Source: Hyphomicrobium_A sp963812795 (GTDB lineage Bacteria > Pseudomonadota > Alphaproteobacteria > Rhizobiales > Hyphomicrobiaceae). From it: a stretch of DNA of 64,000 bases. The DNA is taken from contig CAWEWG010000011.1 of assembly GCA_963812795.1 (NCBI GenBank), positions 1-64,000 on the forward strand, read 5' to 3'. The translations under genes and the position numbers were made by a program. This document shows, in pieces, positions 25,958 to 34,018 of the stretch; position 1 is the first letter of the stretch, and each line of letters begins with the position of its first letter. The notes under the pieces are model-generated. The model was not told where the DNA came from and ran no database searches. It saw only the letters and a list, made by a program, of their open reading frames with translations.

Positions 25958-26707
25958 TCACTCGGTTTCCGGCGCCACGGCGGCCGGCAGCTTGACGCGC
26001 CGCGACAGCTCCGCGGCGCTTTCCTTGCGCTCGCTGTAGCGATCGACGAGGTAGCCGGCGCGGTCGCGGGTGAGCAGCGTGAACTTCACCAGCTCCTCCA
26101 TCACATCCACCACGCGGTCGTAATAGGCCGACGGCTGCATGCGGCCGGCTTCGTCGAACTCCTGGAAGACCTTGGCGACCGACGATTGGTTGGGAATGGT
26201 GATCATGCGCATCCAGCGCCCGAGGATGCGCATCTGGTTGACGGCGTTGAACGACTGCGAGCCGCCGCTGACCTGCATCACCGCCAGCGTCTTTCCCTGC
26301 GTCGGCCGCACCGCGCCCACTGAGAGGGGGATCCAATCGATGATGGATTTCATCACCCCGCTCATGGCACCGTGACGCTCCGGCGAGCACCAGACCTGAC
26401 CTTCGGACCACGCCGCGAGCGCGCGCAGCTCCTGCACCTTGGGGTGCGTGTCGGGGGCGCCGTCCGGAAGCGGCAGCCCTGCCGGATCGAAGACGCGCGT
26501 TTCGGCGCCGAAGGTCTCCAGCAGTCGCGCCGCCTCGAAAGCGAGGAAGCGGCTGTACGAGCGGGCGCGCAGCGATCCGTACAGCAGCAGGATGCGCGGC
26601 TTGTGAGTTGCCGGCTCATCCACCGCCAGCTTGCCGGGCGCGGGAATCTGCAGATGCGCCTGCTCGACGTTCGGCAGGTGGCTTTCTTCGGAGCCGTTCT
26701 TGCTCAT
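25958..26707 (-). CDS. arsH: ArsH, arsenical resistance flavoprotein
   Basis: NADPH-dependent FMN flavoprotein that oxidises trivalent organoarsenicals and related compounds. Length 249 aa. Family blocks: LLLYGSLRARSYSRFLAFEA (phosphate-binding loop), QVWCSPERHGAMSGVMKSII, DWIPLSVGAVRPTQGKTLAV, SGGSQSFNAVNQMRILGRWM, IPNQSSVAK. ATG 26707 overlaps the aqpS stop by four bases (ATGA). The longer frame upstream belongs to aqpS. Confidence 0.96.
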   Translation of the reverse strand: MSKNGSEESHLPNVEQAHLQIPAPGKLAVDEPATHKPRILLLYGSLRARSYSRFLAFEAARLLETFGAETRVFDPAGLPLPDGAPDTHPKVQELRALAAWSEGQVWCSPERHGAMSGVMKSIIDWIPLSVGAVRPTQGKTLAVMQVSGGSQSFNAVNQMRILGRWMRMITIPNQSSVAKVFQEFDEAGRMQPSAYYDRVVDVMEELVKFTLLTRDRAGYLVDRYSERKESAAELSRRVKLPAAVAPETE

Positions 26708-27417
26708 TCCTGCTCCACAGGTTTGGCGACGCCGGTCGCAAGTGCTCCGCGGAGCGCCGGCGCACAGAGCCAGCGCGCCAGTAGCAGCCCGCATACCGCG
26801 CCGACGAGCTGGGCCGCAATGAAGGCGGGGACGTCCCCCAGCCGGATGCCGGCGAACGTGTCCGAGAAAGCGCGCGCGATGGTGACCGCCGGATTGGCGA
26901 ACGACGTCGAGGCGGTGAACCAGTAGGCGGCGATGATGTAAAGGCCAACGGCCATCGGCACCGCGGCCGGCCGGGCCTTCAGCGTCGCCAATATCGTCAG
27001 CAGCAGTCCGAAGGTGGCGATGCCCTCGGCGAGCCATTGGCCCGGACCGCTGCGTATCTTCACGCCGGCCTGCCACAGCGGCAGCTCGAACATGGCGTGC
27101 GCGGCCACGACGCCCACCAGCGCCCCGGCGATCTGCGCCACAACGTACAGCGCGCCGTCGCGACCGCCGATGTCGCCGCGCAGCCAGAAGGCGCCGGTCA
27201 CCGCCGGATTGAAATGTGCGCCGGAGACGGGGCCGAGCATGGTGATCAGCACGACGAGGATGGCGCCGGTCGGCAGCGTGTTGCCGAGCAACGCAAGCGC
27301 CTCGTTGCCGCCCGCCAACCGCTCACCCATGATTCCCGAGCCGATGACGGTGGCGAGGAGGAATGCCGCGCCGATGAATTCCGCGCCGAGCCGCTGCGCC
27401 AACGGCGAGGCGCTCAT
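26704..27417 (-). CDS. aqpS: AqpS-type aquaglyceroporin of the ars operon
   Basis: Major intrinsic protein of 237 aa with six helices and both NPA boxes: HFNPAVT near residue 68 and SFANPAVTIARAF near 178. In Sinorhizobium meliloti AqpS sits in arsR-aqpS-arsC-arsH and lets arsenite made by ArsC leave the cell, replacing an ArsB/Acr3 pump; the same role is inferred here. Overlaps arsC upstream and arsH downstream by four bases each. Confidence 0.93.
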   Translation of the reverse strand: MSASPLAQRLGAEFIGAAFLLATVIGSGIMGERLAGGNEALALLGNTLPTGAILVVLITMLGPVSGAHFNPAVTGAFWLRGDIGGRDGALYVVAQIAGALVGVVAAHAMFELPLWQAGVKIRSGPGQWLAEGIATFGLLLTILATLKARPAAVPMAVGLYIIAAYWFTASTSFANPAVTIARAFSDTFAGIRLGDVPAFIAAQLVGAVCGLLLARWLCAPALRGALATGVAKPVEQE

Positions 27418-27932
27418 CGCGTCGGCTCAGGCGCGGCGGCCTTGGTCCGGCCGATGTCGTCGAGGCGGCGCTGTAGCGACAGGTGGTCGAGCGAGGACAG
27501 CGGCAGGTTCGTGAAGATGCCGATGCGCTGGTACAGCATGCGATGCGTGTCGGCGAAAGCCAGGCGGCGCTCGCTTTCGCTACCCGCCGCCGCCGACGGA
27601 TCGGGCAGACCCCAATGGGCGCTCATCGGCTGTCCGGGCCATACCGGACAGGTTTCGTTGGCGGCGTCGTCGCAGACGGTGAAAACGAAATCGAGCGGCG
27701 GCGCGCCAGCAGCGGCGAACTCCTCCCACGACTTTGAGCGCAAGTCGCGTGTGGGGTAGTTCAGTTGATCCAGCAGCTGCAAGGCATAGGGATGCACGCG
27801 GCCGCTCGGCTGGCTGCCGGCGCTGAAGCCTTTGAAGCGGCCGTTGCCGAGCCGGTTGATCACGCATTCGGCGACGATGGAACGGGCCGAATTGTGCGTG
27901 CACAGAAACAGGACGTTCAACGGCTGCGTCAT
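27414..27932 (-). CDS. arsC: arsenate reductase ArsC (low-molecular-weight phosphatase type)
   Basis: A 172-residue arsenate reductase with the phosphatase loop FLCTHNSARS at residues 9-18, which binds arsenate, and the acid DP in WGLPDPSA near 107. ETCPVWPG provides a further Cys of the redox cascade (FTVCDDAANETCPVWPG). Reduces As(V) to As(III). GGGAGG precedes the ATG at 27932. Its ATG overlaps the arsR stop (ATGA). Confidence 0.95.
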   Translation of the reverse strand: MTQPLNVLFLCTHNSARSIVAECVINRLGNGRFKGFSAGSQPSGRVHPYALQLLDQLNYPTRDLRSKSWEEFAAAGAPPLDFVFTVCDDAANETCPVWPGQPMSAHWGLPDPSAAAGSESERRLAFADTHRMLYQRIGIFTNLPLSSLDHLSLQRRLDDIGRTKAAAPEPTR

Positions 27933-28283
27933 TTCTTGCCTCCCTTACTGGTACAAAGCGCATCGGACTTCTTGAAAGCGGTGCCGCAGAGCTCCGGCCG
28001 GCCGCGGCAGCAGTCTTCAGTCAGGTAGGTCAGCAGCTTGCGCATGCCGTCGAAATGCACGGCGTAGCGCACGTACCGCCCCATCCGCGTCGACGTGAGC
28101 AGTCCGGCGCGATCGAGCTCCTTCAAATGAAACGACGCGGCCGTCGGCGGTCGCGCCCACCGCCTCGGCGATTTCTCCCGCCGGCAGACCCGAAGGGCCT
28201 TGGCGGACGAGCAGGCGGAAGATGGCGAGGCGCTGCGGATGCGCCAGCGCGGCCAGCGAGGTGACGGCTTCCTTGGTGTTCAT
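27929..28283 (-). CDS. arsR: ArsR family As(III)-sensing repressor, one-base slip near 28130
   Basis: Winged-helix repressor of about 117 aa. ATG 28283 (MNTKEAVTSLAALAHPQRLA, IFRLLVRQGPSG) reads to GEIAEAVGATA, then the frame slips; the recognition helix continues in another frame as ASFHLKELDRAGLL, then RMGRYVRYAVHFDGMRKLLT and the tail DCCRGRPELC. The vicinal Cys pair plus a third Cys near the C-terminus resembles the As(III) site of Acidithiobacillus-type ArsR rather than the CxC of E. coli. It should repress its own operon until As(III) binds. Confidence 0.88.
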
Positions 28284-28328
28284 ACGATGCGATACTACAA
28301 GGATTATTGTAATATGCAAACTCGTATG
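28281..28328. promoter_or_regulatory. dyads upstream of arsR, possible ArsR operator
   Basis: An inner dyad TACAA (28296-28300), GGATTA, TTGTA (28307-28311) lies 13 bases before the arsR ATG. An outer pair CATACGA (28281-28287) and TCGTATG (28322-28328) surrounds it; the left arm overlaps the arsR start codon. The stretch is AT-rich against a GC-rich background. An ArsR site here would give autoregulation; this is inferred from position and symmetry. Confidence 0.5.
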
Positions 28329-28452
28329 GAACCACCAAACCGTGACCCCCCTCCTCTGTTCGGGCAGGCTGTGCATGCAGCCGATCGAACTTCGGGCAGA
28401 GCGAGTTTGGCGCAGTTAGTACAAGAGCCCACGAACCGCGAGGACACGACCC

Positions 28453-28824
28453 ATGACGCCAGACGAAGCCGCCGCCGTCGCCCGCGCCTGCTACCGGGCC
28501 TACGTCGACAAGGACCGAGCGGCACTGGAAACACTGATCGCCGAGGATTTCCATTTCACCAGCCCGCTCGACAACCGTCTCGACCGCGCCGCCTACTTCG
28601 CGCGCTGTTGGCCCAACAGCCACGAGATTGCCGGCTTTGAATTCGTGCGCGTCGCTGCCGTGGGCAATGAGGTGTTCGTCACCTATGTCGGCGAGACCCG
28701 CGGCGGCAAACGCTTCCGCAATACCGAGGTGCTGACCATTCGCGACGGCCAGATCATCGAGGCCGAGGTCTACTTCGGCTGGAACGTCCCGCACGCCGCG
28801 CCGGACGGCAGCTTCATCGAGTGA
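28453..28824 (+). CDS. nuclear transport factor 2 (SnoaL-like) family protein
   Basis: A 123-residue NTF2-fold protein (MTPDEAAAVARACYRAYVDK, LETLIAEDFHFTSPLDNRLD, FNTEVLTIRDGQIIEAEVYF-like end). The ATG 28453 is divergent from arsR, 170 bases away. Role unknown. Ends at a clear terminator hairpin (28836). Confidence 0.83.
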   Translation: MTPDEAAAVARACYRAYVDKDRAALETLIAEDFHFTSPLDNRLDRAAYFARCWPNSHEIAGFEFVRVAAVGNEVFVTYVGETRGGKRFRNTEVLTIRDGQIIEAEVYFGWNVPHAAPDGSFIE

Positions 28825-28835
28825 TGCGCAATGAA

Positions 28836-28864
28836 AACGCCCGCGGAGATGATCCGCGGGCGTT
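28836..28864. terminator. intrinsic terminator between convergent genes
   Basis: AACGCCCGCGGA, loop GATGA, TCCGCGGGCGTT: twelve perfect pairs followed by TTCTCGTTCT downstream and preceded by GAAA, so it could serve both the NTF2-like gene (plus) and the Lys/Ala-rich gene (minus). Confidence 0.75.
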
Positions 28865-28892
28865 CTCGTTCTAATTCGCGATGCGCGTTCGC

Positions 28893-29396
28893 TTACTGCT
28901 CGCAGGGCACCGTCAGCGTCATGCCGACCGAAGCGAAGAACTTCTTGCAGTCCGTCGGCTTGGCAGCGGCCTCGGCCTTGGCAACCGGCGCGTCCTTCTC
29001 GGCAGCATCTGCGGCGGCGGCGGCCACCGTGATTGCCGAGTTCTCGCTCTCAGCCGGCGTCGTCTCGACCGGCTCGGCCTTGGCCACCTTCACCGTCTCG
29101 GTCTTGGCAACCTTGGCGACCTTCGCCGGCTTGTCCTGCTTCTCGACCTTGGCGGCCTTCACCGACTTGGCGACGGGCTCGCTCTTGGCGATGCGCTTCT
29201 TCGAGGCGCGCACGGCACGCTCGGCGCTGGCGCTGTAGCTGTGCGACTTGTGATAGGACGGGCCGTCGGTGTTCGTCTGGTGGGCGCGCACGACCTCCGG
29301 CACGTACTCACACGAGATGCAAGCTTGGGCAGCCGGCGACAGCAGCGTGCCGGCGGCGATCAGGGCGGTGGCGGTGGCGAGGAAAGTACGGGTCAC
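28893..29396 (-). CDS. secreted Lys/Ala-rich protein
   Basis: A 167-residue exported protein. Signal peptide ATALIAAGTLLSPAAQA. Then CISCEYVPEVVRAHQT, a long low-complexity Lys/Ala/Val/Glu stretch with the repeating unit KVAK/KAEP, and a C-terminus DCKKFFASVGMTLTVPCEQ. The two ends carry Cys pairs that might be bridged. Proteins with this C-terminal KKFFxxxGxTVxVPC pattern are common in Hyphomicrobiales; role unknown. Confidence 0.72.
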   Translation of the reverse strand: MTRTFLATATALIAAGTLLSPAAQACISCEYVPEVVRAHQTNTDGPSYHKSHSYSASAERAVRASKKRIAKSEPVAKSVKAAKVEKQDKPAKVAKVAKTETVKVAKAEPVETTPAESENSAITVAAAAADAAEKDAPVAKAEAAAKPTDCKKFFASVGMTLTVPCEQ

Positions 29397-29538
29397 GGTC
29401 GTCTCCTGTGGTTGCGTGTCTGTCTCTGGGGCAGATCATGCCGCGACGGAGCGAACCGGGCTGTTCCGGACGGAACCAGCCGAAAAGAAATAGAAGAACG
29501 GCAAAATAACGCGCAAAATCAATCGCTTGCTGGAAATC

Positions 29539-29565
29539 GGGGACGGCGCCAGCGGCACCGTCCCC
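29539..29565 (-). terminator. hairpin downstream of the 84-aa secreted protein
   Basis: GGGGACGGCGCC, loop AGC, GGCACCGTCCCC (one C/A mismatch, G-T on the RNA). It sits 17 bases past the stop of the gene at 29582 (minus). Confidence 0.5.
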
Positions 29566-29581
29566 CTTGGGCACCGGCCCG

Positions 29582-29836
29582 TTAGTCCATGGTGACGGCG
29601 AAAACCTTGTAGTCCTTGTTGAGGCGGAAGTCGTAATTGCCCGACTTGCACTTCACGTCCTCGGCCTCGAGCACGCCCGAGCCTTCGGCTTCCTTCTCGT
29701 ACTTGCCGCCTTCGCAGCCCCAGGCGCTGACCGCCTCTTTGATCTTGGCAGCCTCGTCATCGGTCACCTTCTCGTCGGCAAGGGCAACGCTGCAGCACAT
29801 GCCCAGTGCGAGCGCGGACGCCAGGATCAATCGCAT
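29582..29836 (-). CDS. small secreted protein, PepSY-like
   Basis: Eighty-four residues. Signal peptide MRLILASALALGMCCSVALA then DEKVTDDEAAKIKEAVSAWG, CEGGKYEKEAEGSGVLEAED and VKCKSGNYDFRLNKDYKVFA. The helix followed by a beta hairpin resembles one PepSY unit, known as an inhibitor or binding domain; the Cys pair is probably bridged. Start at ATG 29836. Confidence 0.72.
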   Translation of the reverse strand: MRLILASALALGMCCSVALADEKVTDDEAAKIKEAVSAWGCEGGKYEKEAEGSGVLEAEDVKCKSGNYDFRLNKDYKVFAVTMD

Positions 29837-29942
29837 GAGGAACTCCCCTAGTTCAGGCGGCGGAAATGCCGGCTGCCGAATTAAATGGAAGTTCTTCCTG
29901 ATATCGTAGGGACAAATTCCCGACGGTGACGACGCGCCGCAG

Positions 29943-31058
29943 TCAAGCCTGTCGCACGTCAGCTGCGTAACGTCTGATGCGGTTCTGTCGCCACGCGTTG
30001 AAGCCGCCGTGCAGATGACGGATTGCTGTGAGGCCGGTCTCGCGCGCTGCGCGAACCGCCATCGCCGAGCGTTCGCCGAACGCGCAAAAAAAGACGACCT
30101 GCTTTGCGCTGCCGAGTTTGTGGGGTGCGCCGCCCGGCTTCAGGTTGTCCACAAGCGTCGTGTAAGGGACATGCAGCGCGCCGGGGATCTCGCCGTCCCG
30201 CTCGCGCTCCCTTTTCTCGCGCAGGTCGACGATGGCGGTATCGTCGCGGCCGAGAATTGCGGCTAGCTCATTTGCATGAAGCGCCAAGCCGAGCTTGGCG
30301 ACCTCGTCTTGCGCCAACCCGACCTTCAGATTGGCTGGAACGGCAACGTCCATCATCTTCGGATCCGGCAGATTCGAGGTTGCTCATCACCTGCACTATT
30401 CGCTCAACCGACCTGACCCGAGGCGTGGGTTGAAAGCCCTCTCCTCGCCGATGGTACTGACCGTCTCGCCTTTGTAGTCGGCGCCGGATAAACGAGTGTC
30501 TCGTCGGGGAGCTCCAGCAGCCGGTTGAAGATCGACGCGTACTGCACGCGGCGTCGCCGTTCTGGAAATCGGTACGACCGGTGCCACGAATGAGCGCGTA
30601 TCGCCGGTGAACACGCGGTCACCCATGGTGAAGCAGTAGGAATCGTCGGTGTGCCCAGACGTGTCGATCACTCCCGGGCTAAGGCGCTCGATGTCGACGC
30701 GGTCGCCGTCGCTGACACGCATCGACGCGACATCGCCTTGCTCTCCTGCCCCATCACCGTGACGCAAAGCGTGCGGTCGCGCAGTTCGCCCGAGCCGATG
30801 ACGTGATCGGCATGCAAATGCGCATCGATGGCCTTGACCAGCCGGAGGTCGAGCTCCTGCAATAGCTGAATGTAGCGGTCGACCTTCTCGAGCACGGCGT
30901 TCGTCATAGGGAGGCGGCTCGACTCGGCCAGCGCGCCGCGCTTCCAAGCGCTCAGCAAGACCCGCTTCACGCAGAGCGTCGGGCAGCGTCTCGACGCCCT
31001 TCGGGAACAGTCCAAGCACGGACGGGGCTTCGATGATCGCGACGCGGGAACGGGTCAT
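29943..31058 (-). pseudogene. chimera: arginase N-terminus joined to a persulfide dioxygenase-rhodanese protein, several slips
   Basis: From ATG 31058 the minus strand reads MTRSRVAIIEAPSVLGLFPK, then GVETLPDALREAGLAERLEA and VEPPPYDERR, the N-terminus of an arginase/agmatinase-family protein. At about 30905 it changes to a metallo-beta-lactamase-fold sequence in another frame: AVLEKVDRYIQLLQELDLRL, VKAIDAHLHADHVIGSGELR with the HxHxDH iron motif, later DTSGHTDDSYCFTMGDRVFT, DYKGETVSTIGEERAFNPRL, typical of ETHE1-type persulfide dioxygenases, and MMDVAVPANLKVG. A rhodanese domain (to 29943) closes it: LDLREKRERERDGEIPGA-like region and FCAFGERSAMAV with Cys. At least four frame changes occur. 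The first 25 or so residues of the dioxygenase and most of the arginase are missing, so the join is a deletion or assembly chimera. Confidence 0.65.
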
Positions 31059-31138
31059 GGCTATTTCTCCGCTGGCGATGTCGCGCGATTCATGTCCGGC
31101 GGCGCTCTCAATTCGTCCAGTTGGAACGCTCGCGGGAT

Positions 31139-31525
31139 TCACACGACCTCCCACAAGTGTCCGGTCGGATCGCGGAAGTACCCCGCATAGCCGCCGTAAA
31201 ACGTTTCCTGCGGCGCCTTGACGATCTCGGCGCCGGCCCGCCGGGCCTGGGCCATCACGCCGTCGACTTCTTCGCGGCTGACCACATTGTGGCCGATCGT
31301 GAAGGAGGTCGGACTGATCGGCTCTTGGCAGACCCGTGTCATGGGCGACGTCGTCCTGCGCCCAAATCGCCAGCCCCCCTCCCGCTCGAAGAAAGCAACG
31401 GCGCCGTGGTCGAACTCACGGCCGACGATGCCTTCGGTCGGCAGCCCGAGACCGTCACGATAGAACGCGAGAGACTGCTCCAAGTCGGCGACGCCAAGCG
31501 TAACGACAGATATTCGAGGTTTCAT
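31139..31525 (-). CDS. VOC (glyoxalase-like) family protein with compensating slips
   Basis: A 128-residue vicinal-oxygen-chelate protein. ATG 31525 (MKPRISVVTLGVADLEQSLA, FYRDGLGLPTEG) has AGGAGA upstream. The second half carries TSFTIGHNVVSREEVDGVMA, GAEIVKAPQETFYGGYAGYF and DPTGHLWEVV with the metal-site Glu. Between a run of seven G and about 31340, the other frame reads GGLAIWAQDDVAHDTGLP, the normal family sequence, so two opposite slips have occurred. No substrate can be named. Confidence 0.83.
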   Translation of the reverse strand: MKPRISVVTLGVADLEQSLAFYRDGLGLPTEGIVGREFDHGAVAFFEREGGWRFGRRTTSPMTRVCQEPISPTSFTIGHNVVSREEVDGVMAQARRAGAEIVKAPQETFYGGYAGYFRDPTGHLWEVV

Positions 31526-31975
31526 CGGATCTCCTGCACGTGTGGTCATGACCCGGCGGCTCGTCGCGAACGGGCTACGTCTGCCGTGGCCCCATCCGGC
31601 GCTGAAGGGAAACGATGAACGTGACGTTTTGGTTCTTGGAGACTCCGCGGTCGCCATGATGGAGCAGCGCGCCATGGCTCCGCACCTTGTCATCCTCGGC
31701 TTTAGGCCGAGGATCCACGTCGACGCGCGCGTGGTCGCGAGCAACCACCGCTCCGCGAGGGAGACCGGTGGGGCGGCCGCTCTCCTCATCTATTCGGGAA
31801 CCCGGATCACGGCATCGGCAAGCACAACGCCAAAGGAACGCCACCACCGCGCTACCGGCTGTCTGCAAGCGATCGTGAACCTTCGCCCTGTAACCTGGGG
31901 AATAGCCGGCAATCCTCGATCTGCTGAATACCTTTGCCGGACAAGCCAATTGCAGGCGGATGGCGGGTATTCACA
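31526..31975. other. intergenic region, no supported gene
   Basis: About 450 bases between the VOC gene and the M16 gene. No frame has family motifs or a good ribosome site. It contains the hairpin repeat listed at 31692 and probably the promoters of both flanking genes. Confidence 0.5.
31692..31714. repeat. REP-like hairpin
   Basis: ATCCTCGGC, loop TTTAG, GCCGAGGAT, preceded by CTTGTC and followed by CCACG. Hairpins with TCATCCTCGG...CCGAGGATCC are abundant intergenic repeats in Bradyrhizobium-like genomes, so I read this as one copy; only one is seen in this window. Confidence 0.55.
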
Positions 31976-33299
31976 ATGCAGATCAACCGTAGACATATTT
32001 TATCGGCGTTCGGTGCTGGCGTGGCGGCGAGCGCACTCCCTCGGCACGCGGCGGCGCTTCCCGTCGGCATGCAAGACGCCGCCAAGCACAGCATTCGCCT
32101 CCCCAACGGCCTGCGCGCCCACTTCATCCAGAACGATTCCGGCTACGTCGCCGCGACGCTGGTTCTGCGCAGTAAGGAGATCAGCCACAACGGCCTCGCC
32201 CACATCTGCGAGCACACCTCCTGCGTCGGCGCCGCCGGCTCGATGACCGCCGCCGAAGTGACGCGCCTTAACAAGGACCACGTGCAGGACGGCAACGCCT
32301 CGACCGAGTCCGGCATGCTGCAGTGGCACGCTTCGTTCCTGCCGCAGTATCTGCCGCAAGTGATGAACCTCTTGGCGGCGACATCGCTCGATCAGAAATT
32401 CGACCTCGAAACCGTCGCCGCGCAGGCGCGCGTCGTGCTCGAGGAGCTGTACCTCGACAAGTACGATCCCGACCGCGTGGCGCAATGCAAGTTCGACCGC
32501 GAGCTGTTCGGCGCTTCCCACCCGTACGTGAAGGAAACGCTCCCCGAGGAGATCGCCCGCTGCAAGCTCGCGCCAGCCAAGCTCGCTGCCGAGCTGCGCG
32601 ACTTCGCCAACTCGGTGCGCTTGCCGGGCAATATGGATCTTTTCCTCGTCGGCAGCATCGAGCCCGGCGCGGTCGCCAAGCTGGTGAATGAGCACTTCGG
32701 CCGCTTCGCTGCCGCCGAAGGCCCGCGCCTCGACATTCCGCACGTCGCCGTGACGCGCGCCTACCGCAGCCTCACCGAGACTTCGTACGAGTTGCAACGC
32801 CCCATGTCGGACTTGAAGCTCGCCTGGAACACCGGCGTCTGCCTCGGCAGCCCCGACGCGCGCGTTCTGCTGGCGCTGAGCGAATACCTCAACACCGCCC
32901 TGTTCGACGAGCTGCGCGAAAAGGACGGCGACACCTATACGCCGGAGGTGCACTTCGAGACCGACGCCTGCAGCGGCGTATTCAACATCGCCATCTCCAG
33001 CAGCAAGGATCCGCAGCAAGGTCGAGAAGAAGGTGTTCGACGTCATCGAGAAGATGAAGACGGACATCGACGCGCGTGAGCTGAGCCGCCTGCGCGATCG
33101 CATCGCCCTGAAGCGCTGCAAGGACGCCAAGAAGAACGAGGCACTGCTCGAGGGCCTCGTCGAGCGCACGCTCTATGGCGCGGCGGCCGACGACATCCCG
33201 GTCGAGACGGTGACGCGCGAGGAGATGATCGCGGCGGCGCGCCGCTACATGCCCTCGCACCGGCAGGCCTATGTGCGCCTCGCCTTGAAGGGGCAGTAA
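31976..33299 (+). CDS. M16 family zinc metallopeptidase-like protein, slip near 33010
   Basis: About 440 residues. ATG 31976 opens a twin-arginine-like signal (MQINRRHILSAFGAGVAASA). The M16 domain starts IRLPNGLRAHFIQNDSGYVA with the inverted zinc motif HICEH near residue 82 (HxxEH) and a glutamate some 75 residues later (VVLEELYLDKYDPD region). Near 33010 the frame slips; the C-terminus continues KVEKKVFDVIEKMKTDIDAR, LSRLRDRIALKRC to 33299. M16 domains pair as two halves, but only one full half plus a short C-terminal part is present. Alone, without a partner gene. Confidence 0.82.
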
Positions 33300-33300
33300 G

Positions 33301-33321
33301 TCGGGCCGTCTATCGGCCCGA
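33301..33321. terminator. hairpin just after the M16 gene
   Basis: TCGGGCC, loop GTCTATC, GGCCCGA, directly after the TAA and before the convergent GRAM-domain gene. Short stem, so confidence is moderate. Confidence 0.5.
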
Positions 33322-33354
33322 CCGACGTCGTTGAATAGGACGCCGAGCCGAGCG

Positions 33355-33876
33355 CTACTTGCCCGGCTGCAGCTTCGCCACCCAATCGCTGCGGTCGTTG
33401 ACGACAAACCGCTCGACCTTGCCCGACTTGAGCGTCACGGCGAGGCCGTTGGGGATAATCCCCCAGGTGGGCACCGCTGCTACGCTGGCGATTTCAGAGA
33501 GCGGGATGCGCAGCTCGCCGCGTTGAAGGTTGACGACGTGCGGCATGAACACGAGCTCGGTCCTGGTCAGCGCCAGACGCCCGCCGCGGCCTTCGAGATT
33601 GAGGAAGTGATTGGCCAGCCCCGAATAGACGACGGCGTCGCCCGGCGCGAGCGGGATGGCGGTCGCCGCCGGCACGATGCGCGAGGTGGCGAACAGGCCG
33701 ATGATCAGCGTGAACAAACCGCCGCTGAGCAGCATCTGCGCGACCAAGCCCAGGGCCTGCTGCGTCGTTGCCGGCGGCAGCCGCCCGCTGAGGTACGAAT
33801 TGACGAGCCCGAAGGCGAGACCGAAGAAAGCCCCGGCGAGAAGCGCATTGCTCCAGGCTTGCGCGCGTTCCGTCAT
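33355..33876 (-). CDS. GRAM/PH-like membrane protein
   Basis: A 173-residue inner-membrane protein. ATG 33876 (MTERAQAWSNALLAGAFFGL) has GGAGGT upstream. Two membrane helices (LLAGAFFGLAFGLVNSYL, and LLSGGLFTLIIGLFATSRIV) precede a PH-like beta domain: GDAVVYSGLANHFLNLEGRG, GRLALTRTELVFMPHVVNLQ, IPLSEIASVAAVPTWGIIPN. That GRAM-type arrangement suggests lipid or peptide binding at the membrane. Function unknown. Confidence 0.78.
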   Translation of the reverse strand: MTERAQAWSNALLAGAFFGLAFGLVNSYLSGRLPPATTQQALGLVAQMLLSGGLFTLIIGLFATSRIVPAATAIPLAPGDAVVYSGLANHFLNLEGRGGRLALTRTELVFMPHVVNLQRGELRIPLSEIASVAAVPTWGIIPNGLAVTLKSGKVERFVVNDRSDWVAKLQPGK

Positions 33877-33975
33877 GAGAGACCTCCATGCACGAGATTG
33901 TTCAAGTCTCTCATCGGTGCATGGCACAGGTCGAGTGCTGTTTTGCCGTCAACAATAGGCGCAAACGCAACTGAA

Positions 33976-34003
33976 CCGCGGCGGACGCACGTGTCCGCCG
34001 CGG
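33976..34003 (-). terminator. hairpin downstream of the TPR protein
   Basis: CCGCGGCGGA, loop CGCACGTG, TCCGCCGCGG, 15 bases beyond the stop of the TPR gene on the minus strand, followed on that strand by TTCAGTTGCGTTTG. Confidence 0.6.
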
Positions 34004-34018
34004 TCCATCCCCTGCTAC

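Noticed and set aside
29943..31058. Programmed frameshifting as explanation of the broken dioxygenase
   Set aside because: Slips occur at several unrelated sites with no slippery heptamer or structure, and the same pattern recurs in essential genes.
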